Assembly (NCBI GenBank): GCA_001587675.1
Contig: LNGD01000008.1
Coordinates: 1-23,035, forward strand
Direction: 5' to 3'
Source of the DNA: Candidatus Methanofastidiosum methylothiophilum
GTDB lineage: Archaea; Methanobacteriota_B; Thermococci; Methanofastidiosales; Methanofastidiosaceae
DNA length: 23,035 bases
Of the stretch, positions 1-8,411 are shown piece by piece. The notes under the pieces are model-generated. The model was not told where the DNA came from. It ran no database searches and saw nothing but the letters and a program-made list of their open reading frames with translations. The first letter of the stretch is position 1, and each line of letters begins with the position of its first letter. A program made the translations under genes and the position numbers.

Positions 1-702
1 AAGAGGAGACTAGGACTAACGGCAACATTGGTAAGAGAAGATGGAAGAGAAAAAGATGTCTTCAGTCTTATTGGCCCAAAAAAATTTGATATGCCTTGGA
101 AGAATTTAGAGCAACAAGGTTGGATTGCGGAGGCAATATGTTATGAGATTAGAGTGCACATGCCTGAGAAATCAAGGATAACATATGCCACATCCGATGA
201 TAGAAATAAGTACCGGATAGCTGCTGAAAATCCGTTCAAATATGAAATCGTTAAGAAGATTATTGATCATCACAAAAATGATAGGATACTTATCATTGGG
301 ATGTATATTGAACAATTAGAAAAAATTGCTGAAACTCTTAATGCACCCTTGATTACAGGCAAGATTCCTAACAAAGAAAGAGAAAGAATTTATTCTGATT
401 TTAGAAAAGGTAAAATAACTATTCTTGTCGTCTCAAAAGTCGCTAATTTCGCAATTGATCTTCCAGATGCTAATGTGGCCATTCAAGTTTCAGGAACATT
501 TGGTTCGAGACAGGAAGAAGCTCAGAGATTAGGCAGAATATTAAGGCCAAAAAAAGACGGATCTTCTGCTAAGTTTTATTCAATAGTAACAAAGGACACA
601 AGAGATCAAGAATACTCTTCTAACAGACAAATTTTTTTAACTGAACAAGGATACAAATATGTTATAGTAGATGACCATAATATTGAAAGTATATTGAAGT
701 GA
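1..702 (+). CDS. XPB/Rad25-type DNA helicase, C-terminal part (5' truncated by window edge)
   Basis: The reading frame is open from base 1, so this is the 3' part of a longer gene rather than one starting at the TTG at 28. The first visible residues include GLTATLVREDG, matching helicase motif III (TAT) followed by the RED motif described for XPB. The second RecA-like domain follows, with LIIGMYIEQLEKIAE, then ITGK (Ia/IV region), VVSKVANFAIDLPDANVAIQ (motif V area) and QEEAQRLGRILRP (motif VI with its arginine fingers). XPB family proteins are ATP-dependent 3'-5' helicases or translocases; in archaea they act in repair, sometimes with Bax1 nuclease, or transcription. The ATP-binding motif I would lie upstream of the window. 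The stop is 4 nt before the next ATG, so the two genes are probably cotranscribed. The family call is firm; the archaeal role is inferred. Confidence 0.9.
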   Translation, partial: KRRLGLTATLVREDGREKDVFSLIGPKKFDMPWKNLEQQGWIAEAICYEIRVHMPEKSRITYATSDDRNKYRIAAENPFKYEIVKKIIDHHKNDRILIIGMYIEQLEKIAETLNAPLITGKIPNKERERIYSDFRKGKITILVVSKVANFAIDLPDANVAIQVSGTFGSRQEEAQRLGRILRPKKDGSSAKFYSIVTKDTRDQEYSSNRQIFLTEQGYKYVIVDDHNIESILK

Positions 703-706
703 TTCT

Positions 707-1018
707 ATGATTGAAGCAACAATAGATGCCGGGGCTTGTGGATTTACCAATATAGTAAAAGTAAAAAGAAAAGGACTGGGATTTAAAGTTGAAGTAAAGA
801 CTGACTGCAAATTAATTGAAAAATATGCAGAAGATATAGATACTTTGGACAAAGACATTGTATTCAAAAAAATTCCTATAAATCCAGTATATCAAAAAGC
901 AGATATTTTGCACACCGTATGTCCTGTCCCATGCGGGATTTTGAAAGCGTGTGAAGCTGAAGCAGGTCTTGCATTGAAAAAAACTGTAAAAATTTATTTG
1001 GAGGAAAAAGAAGAATAA
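707..1018 (+). CDS. Small cysteine-rich conserved protein of unknown function
   Basis: A 103-residue protein starting 4 nt after the helicase stop, so probably translated from the same mRNA. It has an N-terminal IDAGACGF segment, a TDC motif near residue 34, and a C-terminal VCPVPCGILKACEAE stretch with three closely spaced cysteines, ending in a charged tail. The cysteine pattern suggests metal or cluster binding or redox chemistry, but no known catalytic motif is visible. From memory it resembles a small family seen in methanogens and anaerobic bacteria (possibly listed as DUF6951); this was not checked. No membrane segment or signal peptide is apparent. Function is unknown. Confidence 0.75.
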   Translation: MIEATIDAGACGFTNIVKVKRKGLGFKVEVKTDCKLIEKYAEDIDTLDKDIVFKKIPINPVYQKADILHTVCPVPCGILKACEAEAGLALKKTVKIYLEEKEE

Positions 1019-1036
1019 TATAAATTTTATTTTAAT

Positions 1037-1858
1037 CTATCCTATTTTAAATCCTCCAACACTGGTACCGCTACTTGAAGGCATAAAAGGTACAAGCCAG
1101 CTAGCAAGAGCTTGAGCACATCTTGTTTGCAAGTATACTTTTCCAGTACCGCTAACATTTGCGACTAGACCTTCACCACTTAGAATTGTGGATTTCCAGC
1201 CTCCAATCCTTTCAACATTATATGTAACTCCACTTGAGAATGCTACAATATGTCCAGTATCAACTTTGAAGGATTCTCCCTTTAGATCTTTTTCAATTAT
1301 AGACCCATAATTTGATATAAATAGATCTCCAACTCCCTCCGCTTTTAGGAAGAATAATCCTTCTCCAGAAACCAAACCTTTTAGTCCTTGGAATTTGGTA
1401 TCGATACTAACTTCTGGAGAAGAGCACATGTATGCTCCGCCCTGTAAGAACCATGTTTCCCCTTTCATTTTTATGTGTGTTATGTCACCGGGGTATCCTG
1501 GGGCAAAGCTAATTCTACCAGGACCGTTACTTGTAAAAGTGTTCATAAATAAAGATTCCCCACCAAGAACACCTCTCTTAAGAGCACCTCCAAGACCCCC
1601 TTTCATTTCAGTTTTTATAGAAACATTAGATGACATCGTGACCATTGCACCGGCTTCAGCAACAATAGATTGTCCACTCTTTAAATTGATATTTAGAATA
1701 CTGAATACAGGTCTATCCTTTATTTCAAATTCATATCCTTGCCCACTTCCTGAAAACCCAGGATTTGTAGTCCCAGCTGCGCCTAGTTTTGCACCACAAC
1801 CGGTACAGAATTGGCTGCCATCAGGATTTTGTGAACCACAACTTGCACAAAATACCAT
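1037..1858 (-). CDS. Zinc-ribbon AIM24-family protein (TIGR00266-like)
   Basis: The N-terminus is a double-CxxC zinc ribbon (CASCG...CTGCG), followed by a short Gly/Thr/Ser linker and a beta-rich AIM24/TIGR00266 domain. Typical strings include VAEAGAMVTMSSNVSI, GGLGGALKRGVLGGESLF, GDITHIKMKGETWFLQGGAYM and LSGEGLVANVSGTGKVYLQTR. Family members are found in bacteria, archaea and mitochondria. Their biochemical role is poorly defined, and the zinc-ribbon fusion suggests a protein-protein or nucleic-acid contact. An upstream in-frame ATG exists at 1870, but a GGTGAT Shine-Dalgarno-like sequence sits just upstream of the ATG at 1858, giving MVFCASCG, a usual zinc-ribbon start. An AT-rich stretch further upstream could hold the promoter. 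The gene is convergent with the preceding one (18-nt gap). Family assignment is confident, function is not. Confidence 0.88.
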   Translation of the reverse strand: MVFCASCGSQNPDGSQFCTGCGAKLGAAGTTNPGFSGSGQGYEFEIKDRPVFSILNINLKSGQSIVAEAGAMVTMSSNVSIKTEMKGGLGGALKRGVLGGESLFMNTFTSNGPGRISFAPGYPGDITHIKMKGETWFLQGGAYMCSSPEVSIDTKFQGLKGLVSGEGLFFLKAEGVGDLFISNYGSIIEKDLKGESFKVDTGHIVAFSSGVTYNVERIGGWKSTILSGEGLVANVSGTGKVYLQTRCAQALASWLVPFMPSSSGTSVGGFKIG

Positions 1859-2001
1859 TTTAATCACCATCTAATATTATATATTTAATATTTATATGCC
1901 TTTTGAAATAATATTGTATTTATTTAATCTATTTCTAATTCAATACTCGTTTACATACAATAATTTTAAAAGAGAAAAGTATAACGTCTAAATAGGATAA
2001 A

Positions 2002-2268
2002 ATGATAAAAGTTAGAATATACGCAGAGTATAGGGACTTAATAGGTAAAAATGAAATAGAAATTCCTTGTAAAGAAATGACGTTTAAGGAAATTGTTGAT
2101 TACTTATCCTCTAATTATAATAATGAATTCTCAAAGTCAGCCATATCTAATGGGAAAATCAATGAGTATATGCTTGTGATGGCTGACGATAGGATGATTA
2201 GTTCAATTGATGAAAAGATTAAAGAAGGAGAAACTCTAAAAATCCTTGCAACTGCCCATGGGGGCTAA
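2002..2268 (+). CDS. MoaD/ThiS-like beta-grasp (ubiquitin-like) sulfur carrier
   Basis: This 88-residue protein ends in Gly-Gly (ATAHGG), the hallmark of MoaD/ThiS/SAMP carriers, which are adenylated and thiocarboxylated at the terminal glycine. The N-terminus (KVRIYAEYRDLIG) and the IKEGETLKILATAHGG end fit a MoaD-type beta-grasp fold. Such proteins supply sulfur for molybdopterin or tungstopterin, thiamine or tRNA thiolation, or act as small archaeal modifier proteins; the sequence does not say which. No E1-like (MoeB/ThiF) or MoaE gene is adjacent. AGGA lies just upstream of the ATG and a TATA-like AATTTTAAAA about 35 nt upstream, so it is probably a single-gene unit. Confidence 0.85.
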   Translation: MIKVRIYAEYRDLIGKNEIEIPCKEMTFKEIVDYLSSNYNNEFSKSAISNGKINEYMLVMADDRMISSIDEKIKEGETLKILATAHGG

Positions 2269-2448
2269 ATCGATTTATTTAATATTAATTTTTAATAAAA
2301 ACTGATTTCCAAGATTTAGGAATTGTTATAAGTTTAATTATAGATTTTTTCGATATTTAAAGCCTAATTATAACTTATTTTTTCTAGCTGTGAAACAATT
2401 AAAGCCGAAACTTTAAAATATATATCATAGTATTGACATATGATAAAG

Positions 2449-3486
2449 ATGAAGGTATGGATTGACATCTCGAATACTCCGCATGTAAACTTCTTTAAAG
2501 GTATTATCAAGACCCTCGAATCTAGTGGCCATGAAATTTTTGTTACTTCTAGAGATTTTGATGGACTATCCCCACTATTGGATTTACATAATATACCTCA
2601 CACAGTTGTTGGGAAGCATGGTGGATTCTGTAAAAAATCTAAGTTAGTTGAAAGCTCTAAGAGAATCCTTGAATTATCTGAGATTATATCTAACGAAGAA
2701 ATCGATTTAGCACTTTACAAGCACTCTGTTGAGGGTGCAAGAGTATCTTATGGTCTTGGAATACCTTCAATTTGTGTTTTAGATAACGAAACTGCTGTTG
2801 CTCAAAACAAGCTAATGTTGCCCTTATCCACTAAAGTAATCGCTCCAGATGCTATCCCATTAGAAGAAATAACAAAGTATGGTGTCGATCCTACGCAAGT
2901 TATACGTTTTAATGGATTTTGTGAAATTGCAAATGTTAAAGATTTTAAATATGATGATTCTTTCATATCTCAACTTGGCCTTTCTGAGGATAAAATTACC
3001 ATAGTAATGAGGCCAGAACCTGTGAAAGCAAACTACTATAACGGAAACAAAGACAAAACTATAATTCGAGCTATTCTAGAAAAAACAAAAAATCTAAAAG
3101 ATTACCAGTTTGTAGTTTTCCCAAGATTTGAAGAGCAGAAATCTGTTTTTAATTATGAAAATGTTATAATTCCTGAAGAACCTGTCGATGCATTGAGTTT
3201 AATGAGCTATTCTGATCTTGTAATTAGTGCAGGGGGGAGCATGAATAGAGAAGCTGTAGCCCTAAATACACCAGCTTTGACTACTTATCCAGAAAAACTA
3301 TTGGCCGTTACAAGAAAGATGATTGAATTAGGATTAAAGATTCATCTATTGGACCCTGAGAAGATTACTAGATTTATTGAAGAAGATAACAATTTGGATA
3401 TTTATCATGAAAATAATAAAAAGATAATTTCTAAACTTGAAAATCCAATTGATATTATTTCAAGAGAAATTAAAGTTCTTGCTTAA
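2449..3486 (+). CDS. DUF354 family protein (GT-B glycosyltransferase-like)
   Basis: The protein begins MKVWIDISNTPHVNFF, the characteristic opening of archaeal and bacterial DUF354 proteins, and continues with two Rossmann-like halves typical of GT-B glycosyltransferases and UDP-GlcNAc 2-epimerase relatives. Supporting pieces are the DLALYKHSVEGARVSYGLGIPSI region in the first half and ISAGGSMNREAVALNTPALTTYP in the second, the Gly-rich loop that binds the nucleotide-sugar phosphate in this fold. Length (345 aa from this start) fits the family. An in-frame ATG lies at 2440, but the conserved start is the ATG at 2449. A TTTAAAATATATAT box about 25-35 nt upstream suggests a leaderless or short-leader transcript. 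The stop overlaps the convergent MFS gene by 4 nt. The substrate is unknown. Confidence 0.88.
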   Translation: MKVWIDISNTPHVNFFKGIIKTLESSGHEIFVTSRDFDGLSPLLDLHNIPHTVVGKHGGFCKKSKLVESSKRILELSEIISNEEIDLALYKHSVEGARVSYGLGIPSICVLDNETAVAQNKLMLPLSTKVIAPDAIPLEEITKYGVDPTQVIRFNGFCEIANVKDFKYDDSFISQLGLSEDKITIVMRPEPVKANYYNGNKDKTIIRAILEKTKNLKDYQFVVFPRFEEQKSVFNYENVIIPEEPVDALSLMSYSDLVISAGGSMNREAVALNTPALTTYPEKLLAVTRKMIELGLKIHLLDPEKITRFIEEDNNLDIYHENNKKIISKLENPIDIISREIKVLA

Positions 3487-4871
3487 TCTGGCTTGGCCTT
3501 GTTTCTTATATTACCCCTATAATGAGATGCAAATATTCCTACTAAAGCCAAAGTCGTAAATATTGTAAATGACAATTTGACTGCTGATATGAAATTTCCA
3601 TAATGTTCTGGAGTTATCTCCACACGCCCTATTATAACTGCGAATACTACCATTGCAATAGCCATGCTTGTCATCTGTCCTATTAGCCTCATTGTTCCTA
3701 CCATAGCAGAGGCTATACCGTAAAACTTCTTCTCAACAGAACTCATAATAGAATTCATATTCGGGGAGGAGAAAAGTGCATACCCAAATCCTACCATCAT
3801 GCAGTTAATTACTATAAGGATCAAACTTGTATCTTGTCCAATAAATGAGAATAATAGCAGTCCTAAACAGGTAATACTCATCCCTGAAGTAGCAATAACT
3901 CTTGGTTCGATTCTGTCTGATAGTCTACCAGCAAAAGGTGAAAAAATTGCCATAACAAGTGGTTGTGATAACAGAATTATACCTGCTTTTTGTGGGCCAA
4001 GTCCTTTGATATACTGCAAATAAAGGCTGAGTAAGAATGTTATTCCAAAAGTAGCACTATAATGAATTAACGCAGCTATATTAGAAAATGTGAATCCTTT
4101 GTTATTTCTGAAAATTCTTATGTTAAGAAGAGGTGTATCAAATCTGAGCTCCCAGTATCCAAATATTATAATAAATACTACCCCCGCTAAGACAAAGAGT
4201 ATACCATTTAATGATGGAAGAACTGAAAATCCGTATATCGCAAAGGACAAACTCAATGCATAAATAACAGTCCCCACGTAATCCATTTTTTCATTTCTTG
4301 CTTCTGCCCACTCCCCTTTAATAAACATAGTAACGAATGTAGTTACTAATCCCATCAAAACGCTTGTAAAAAAAATACTTCTCCATCCCCAATTTTGAGT
4401 CAGGATCCCACCTATAAATGGCCCCATAGAGAGTCCCAAATACACAGCAGACACTGTAAATCCTATTGCCTTACCTCTTTCACTTATAGGAAACGCAGAA
4501 GTAACTATTGCAACACTTGTTCCGAAAACCATTCCAACTCCTATTCCTGTTAAAACTCTCGAAAATAAGAGAATTGGAATAGAATTTGACATTCCTGAGA
4601 TTAAAGTTGCTACAGTGAATATTACAATCCCATAAGCAAATATTTTCTTTCTACCATAAAGGTCTGCCAATCTACCCGTAGGAACTAAAGATATGGCAGC
4701 TGCTAACAGATAAGAAGTTGAAATCCAACTTAATAAAACAGCATCAATTTGGAATTCCTCTCCAAGAGCAGGCAAGGCGATATTGATTGACGAACCCATA
4801 AAAGCAGTAATAAAAGAAGCTAAAGATGCAACTATTAAAATAAATTGTTTATTGTGATTATTTTCATCCAT
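3483..4871 (-). CDS. MFS drug/metabolite exporter (DHA2-like)
   Basis: A 462-residue, highly hydrophobic protein with an estimated 12-14 membrane spans. It has the major-facilitator motif A between helices 2 and 3 (GRLADLYGRKK, residues 66-76), an arginine-bearing helix 4 region (SRVLTGIGVGMVFGTSV) and the antiporter motif C in helix 5 (GLSMGPFIGG), followed by NWGWRSIF, typical of drug:H+ antiporters of the EmrB/QacA type. It lies 58 nt downstream of the UbiA gene on the same strand, so it may be the last gene of the carotenoid unit or have its own promoter. The gap contains an inverted repeat and AT-rich boxes. A GAGAGGATTTT sequence just upstream of the ATG can act as ribosome binding site. 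Substrate unknown; a link to carotenoids is only positional. Confidence 0.9.
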   Translation of the reverse strand: MDENNHNKQFILIVASLASFITAFMGSSINIALPALGEEFQIDAVLLSWISTSYLLAAAISLVPTGRLADLYGRKKIFAYGIVIFTVATLISGMSNSIPILLFSRVLTGIGVGMVFGTSVAIVTSAFPISERGKAIGFTVSAVYLGLSMGPFIGGILTQNWGWRSIFFTSVLMGLVTTFVTMFIKGEWAEARNEKMDYVGTVIYALSLSFAIYGFSVLPSLNGILFVLAGVVFIIIFGYWELRFDTPLLNIRIFRNNKGFTFSNIAALIHYSATFGITFLLSLYLQYIKGLGPQKAGIILLSQPLVMAIFSPFAGRLSDRIEPRVIATSGMSITCLGLLLFSFIGQDTSLILIVINCMMVGFGYALFSSPNMNSIMSSVEKKFYGIASAMVGTMRLIGQMTSMAIAMVVFAVIIGRVEITPEHYGNFISAVKLSFTIFTTLALVGIFASHYRGNIRNKAKPD

Positions 4872-4902
4872 AAAATCCTCTCATGAAATATATGATACTT
4901 AA

Positions 4903-4916
4903 ATATTGACCAATAT
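4903..4916. promoter_or_regulatory. Inverted repeat upstream of the MFS gene (possible operator)
   Basis: ATATTG-AC-CAATAT, a perfect 6-2-6 inverted repeat in the 58-nt gap between the UbiA gene and the MFS start, about 32 nt ahead of the MFS ATG. Efflux genes are often controlled by dimeric repressors binding such sites. In AT-rich DNA a 6-bp arm can arise by chance, so this is tentative. Confidence 0.3.
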
Positions 4917-4929
4917 ATTATAAATTTAT

Positions 4930-5784
4930 CTAAACAAAAAAAGTTTTGTAGAAAACCAATGAAGTGAATAGCAAGCCTCCAAGTCCTGTGTTGACATAAG
5001 GTAAATACCAGTATAGTTTTTCTATTTTTAGTTCCTTTTTAATTAGTAATAAAATTGGGAAGAGCGGATATAAAAGAACTAAATAACATAATGGATTATA
5101 ACGTGCTGAAACTATCACTATGGCAGATAAGGCACTCCAAAATATAAGACATAATAAAAGAGAAGGTCTTTCTTTTATGAAAACAGGTGTAGTTATTATA
5201 CCTGCTTCTTTGTCATATTTGATGTCAGGTATAGCAGAGAAAATATGCATTGCAGATATATGGAAAAATGCACCCAACATAAAAATAAATGGAGGCAATT
5301 GTTTACTGATCATATAATAACTAAAAATTCCCGGCATTACATACAAGTAATTTGAGGAGAAATCTATAAATGGAATCTGTTTAAATCTTAGAGGTTTTGC
5401 GCTATAAAAATAGGATAAAAATAGGAATATAAAGAAGAGTATTCTCTCAACATTGTCTTGGAAAATCATTAATACTATGCTTATTAATCCTATAGAATAT
5501 AAGGTCCTGAGTAGCCATTTTCTTTCTTTATCCTCTACTCTGTATTCCTTTTTTTCCTTTTTCGGATTATTTTTGTCAGTTTCTTTGTCCCAGTAATCAT
5601 TAACACCGTATATGAAAATATTTGCTAAAAGAAAAAAATAGATCAGATATATATAATAACTGATTCTAAAAAAATCAAAAATATTATTGAATCCTAAGGC
5701 ATAGCCTACAACATAAGTTCCACCAGTATAAATCCAAAATCTGAATCTTGAAATTTTAAAAACTAATTTCAATCTATTTATCAA
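4930..5784 (-). CDS. UbiA-family prenyltransferase, probable lycopene elongase-like enzyme
   Basis: A 284-residue integral membrane protein with both Asp-rich motifs of UbiA prenyltransferases: NDYWDKETD (residues 62-70) and DIKYD (187-191), which bind the Mg2+-diphosphate of the prenyl donor. In haloarchaea and actinobacteria a UbiA-type enzyme beside crtB and crtI (LyeJ, CrtEb, LbtBC) adds C5 units to lycopene to start C50 carotenoids such as bacterioruberin. The gene order here (crtI-crtB-ubiA) supports that reading. The start is a TTG, chosen because a strong GAGGGGGAT ribosome binding site lies just upstream and no nearby ATG is in frame. The gap to crtB is 11 nt, so the genes are cotranscribed. 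Alternative roles, such as prenylation of a quinone or lipid precursor, cannot be excluded. Confidence 0.85.
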   Translation of the reverse strand: MINRLKLVFKISRFRFWIYTGGTYVVGYALGFNNIFDFFRISYYIYLIYFFLLANIFIYGVNDYWDKETDKNNPKKEKKEYRVEDKERKWLLRTLYSIGLISIVLMIFQDNVERILFFIFLFLSYFYSAKPLRFKQIPFIDFSSNYLYVMPGIFSYYMISKQLPPFIFMLGAFFHISAMHIFSAIPDIKYDKEAGIITTPVFIKERPSLLLCLIFWSALSAIVIVSARYNPLCYLVLLYPLFPILLLIKKELKIEKLYWYLPYVNTGLGGLLFTSLVFYKTFFV

Positions 5785-5795
5785 ATTATCCCCCT

Positions 5796-6683
5796 CTATT
5801 CAGAGAGATAATTAAGTGTAAGTCTAAGGTCTTTGATTTGGTCACTTTCCCTTAAGAGAATTGCGTTATACGCTATTGTTGATACTATTCTTGAAATAGT
5901 TGGTTTTACTTTTTTCTTATAAACTATAAATGGATCTTTGCATATTTTTCTACCAGTCCAGTTGTACATATCGGATGCAGTTTTAATTGGTATGAGATAT
6001 CTTTTTGGGATATATGCAAATCCTTCTTCAGCCTTCTTTTGCCACTCAAAGTAGGTATCCAACTGTTTTTGTATAAAAGCCCTAAATTCATTAGGCCTTG
6101 CCTTTGTATCCTTAAAATCTAAACTTGGTAGTTTGAAATCTTGAAGGTCTTCTTGTGAGAAGTAAACCCTGCCTAACTTTAAATCTTCAGAGATATCTCT
6201 TATGAAATTAATAAACTGCATAGCCCTGCCAAGATGCCTTGCTGCGGTGAAGGAGTATTCATGTAAATCTAAAATTCTCGCCATAAATAACCCTATGACT
6301 TCTGATGAGCCATAAAGATAGACCATTAACTCATCAAGGTTCTTATAAGTAGATTTAGTAATATCCATTTCCATTGAATTTAAGAAAGCGTTAACCCATT
6401 TTGGTTCAAAGTTCTTCCTTAATAAAACTTCGACAAATGAGTCAATGACTATATCACCAGTTATATCTCCTTTCAGTGCTTCATGATATTTATCTTTGAA
6501 TTCATAAAACTCTTGAGTTTGCTGTGGTATTGAATCTACTAAATCGTCAGCTTTTCTAACAAAACTATACAATTTAAATACGTCTTCTTTCGCTCTTTCC
6601 GGGAAGAATATCGTACTATAAAAGTAAGTTTTACTTCCACCTTTAAAAATTGAATAAATTGTTTTATCTACCATAATTTTCAC
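5796..6683 (-). CDS. crtB: Phytoene/squalene synthase family protein (phytoene synthase CrtB)
   Basis: A 295-residue protein with the two Asp-rich motifs of head-to-head prenyl synthases: ADDLVD at residues 45-50 and DISED at 163-167, the latter in the signature GRAMQFINFIRDISEDLKLGR. These coordinate Mg2+ and the diphosphates of two geranylgeranyl-PP molecules that are condensed to phytoene. A squalene synthase would normally be longer with a C-terminal membrane anchor; neither is seen, and the neighbouring crtI favours phytoene synthase. The start is a GTG one nucleotide after the crtI stop; an in-frame ATG three codons later (6674) is an alternative. It is flanked closely by crtI and ubiA in one operon. 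Confidence 0.92.
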   Translation of the reverse strand: MKIMVDKTIYSIFKGGSKTYFYSTIFFPERAKEDVFKLYSFVRKADDLVDSIPQQTQEFYEFKDKYHEALKGDITGDIVIDSFVEVLLRKNFEPKWVNAFLNSMEMDITKSTYKNLDELMVYLYGSSEVIGLFMARILDLHEYSFTAARHLGRAMQFINFIRDISEDLKLGRVYFSQEDLQDFKLPSLDFKDTKARPNEFRAFIQKQLDTYFEWQKKAEEGFAYIPKRYLIPIKTASDMYNWTGRKICKDPFIVYKKKVKPTISRIVSTIAYNAILLRESDQIKDLRLTLNYLSE

Positions 6684-6684
6684 A

Positions 6685-8155
6685 TTATTTATATTCTTTA
6701 AGTATCTCCTCTGCCACTATTTGTGAAGAAATCAATGTCATTGGCACACCTATTCCTGGGTGGGTATAATGGCCTGAGTAATATAGATTTTTTACTTTCT
6801 TGCTCTTGTGAGAGGGTCTAAACAATGCTGTTTGCATCATTGTGTGAGAAAGTCCTAAAGCAGTACCTTTATAGGCATTATATCTTTCTTTGAAATCTGT
6901 CAAAGCAAATATTTTCTTAACAACAATATGGGGTCTGATATTTTGGCCTATTGTTTTTTCAAGATTATCCATTATTTTGTTGTAGAATTGCTCTCTCATT
7001 TCTGGAGTATCTTTTAGTCCAGGTGCTAGTGGAACTAGGATGAATAAAGTATCATTTCCTTTTGGAGCTGCAGTTGTATCTGTTTTTGATGGCACATTTA
7101 CATAGTAAGATGGATTTTCTGGCCAAGCAGCTTTCTTAGGATCAAATAACGTATCAAAACCTTTTGACCAATCTTTGTCTAAGAAAAGGGTGTGGTGGGC
7201 GAGTTCATCGAACTTTTTATCAACACCGACATAAGCAACTAAAGCAGAAGGTGCCATAACTCTTTTATTCCAGTACTGCTCGGAATAAGTGTTATATTCT
7301 CTATCGAGTAAATCAAGTTCTGCGTGAGCGTAATCTGCATTGACAATTACCAAATCAGCATTGTAAGAGTTCTTGTTTGTAATAACTTTTGTGGCCTTTT
7401 TATTCTCAACTTCTATCTTAACTACCGGTTCCTCAAAATGAAACTTTACTCCGTATGACATTGCAAGTCTGTAAATAGAATCCGCTACTTTCTCATACCA
7501 CCCTCTGGATACCAAACTCCAAGAGTAAGGTCAATATGAGACATAATGTGATAGAAAGAAGGTGTATTATGAGGGGAGCTTCCTAGAAAACCTATAGAAT
7601 ATTCAACTATCTTTTTTGCTTCATCGCTTTCAAAATGTTTACTAACAAATTTATCAAGATTCTCAAGAAGATTAAGTTTAAGACCTTGGGCCATTAATTT
7701 TCGATCCATGAAATCAAAGATGGTGCGATAATCTCTGTACATTAGTTCCTTTATTGATACTTCATACATCTTCCCCGCAGATTCTAAGTACTTCTGTAAT
7801 TTTTTACCGCCATCCTTTTCAAATGTATCAAATAGGGCAAAGTTCTTTTCTAAATCTGCAGAGATATCGATAACTTTTTCTCCTCCGAAATAGATTCTAT
7901 AAGACGGATCTAGTTTTTTTAATTCAAAGAAATCTTCTGGTTTTTACCAAACTGGGCATAGAATTTTTCAAATACATCCGGCATTAAATACCAAGAAGGG
8001 CCCATATCAAAATAAAAGTTCTTTTCACTATAAACACTAGCTCTTCCTCCTGGGTGGTCATTTTTTTCTAATACTGTTACATCAAAACCATTTTTTGCTA
8101 ACAAAGCTGCAGCGGAGAGACCTCCAAAACCGGTACCTACAATTACTATTTTCAT
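6685..8155 (-). pseudogene. crtI: Phytoene desaturase (CrtI family), disrupted by two single-base deletions
   Basis: Three successive minus-strand frames together encode one full-length CrtI-type desaturase of about 490 residues. Fragment 1 begins MKIVIVGTGFGGLSAAALLA (FAD-binding GxGxxG) and includes HPGGRAS and DMGPSWYLMPD. It shifts frame at the run of five T at 7941-7945, where one more base would restore FGKKPEDFFELKK. Fragment 2 runs through MYEVSIKELMYRDYRTIFDF and GVWYPEGGM to a second -1 shift near 7493. Fragment 3 (VADSIYRLAMSYGVKF to the C-terminus, with the family signature SGHYTHPGIGVPM) is open to the TAA at 6685. CrtI oxidises phytoene stepwise to lycopene. The ATG at 8155 has GAGGG upstream. 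Everything apart from the two lost bases looks conserved, so this is a very recent pseudogene, a phase-variable gene or a sequence error. It is followed after 1 nt by crtB. Confidence 0.85.
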
Positions 8156-8411
8156 ATTTACCCTCATTATTGCATACTTAAATATCACTCGGTGTAGTGA
8201 ATGTCAAAATAAGAATCTCTGTTTTATCAAATCTTATAAATACATTATTCTCTTTTTTATTAAAAGAATTGCTATTATCTATTATAAATGTATTGAATAT
8301 TTATTTATTTTTTATAATTTTAAACAAGTTTCTTAGTTTCTAGATTGTCGGCTTTGGCGTAAATACAATTGCCCTCTAAAACCTTTTTATGCTTTTAATT
8401 TATTTGTCTAC
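8156..8411. promoter_or_regulatory. Divergent promoter region between crtI and the DUF763 gene
   Basis: A 256-nt gene-free interval. On the minus strand a TATA-like GATATTTAAGT (8176-8186) lies about 26 nt before the crtI ATG. On the plus strand CTTTTTATGC (8383-8392) lies about 25 nt before the ATG at 8412, spacing that implies a leaderless transcript. The middle is very AT-rich with no gene or hairpin I would defend. Confidence 0.45.

Noticed and set aside
1395..1874. Plus-strand open frame of 159 codons
   Set aside because: Lies wholly antisense to the AIM24 gene and has no family features.
6685..8188. Three independent genes in the crtI region
   Set aside because: The three fragments join into one CrtI of normal length after restoring one base at two places, and none has its own credible start signal.
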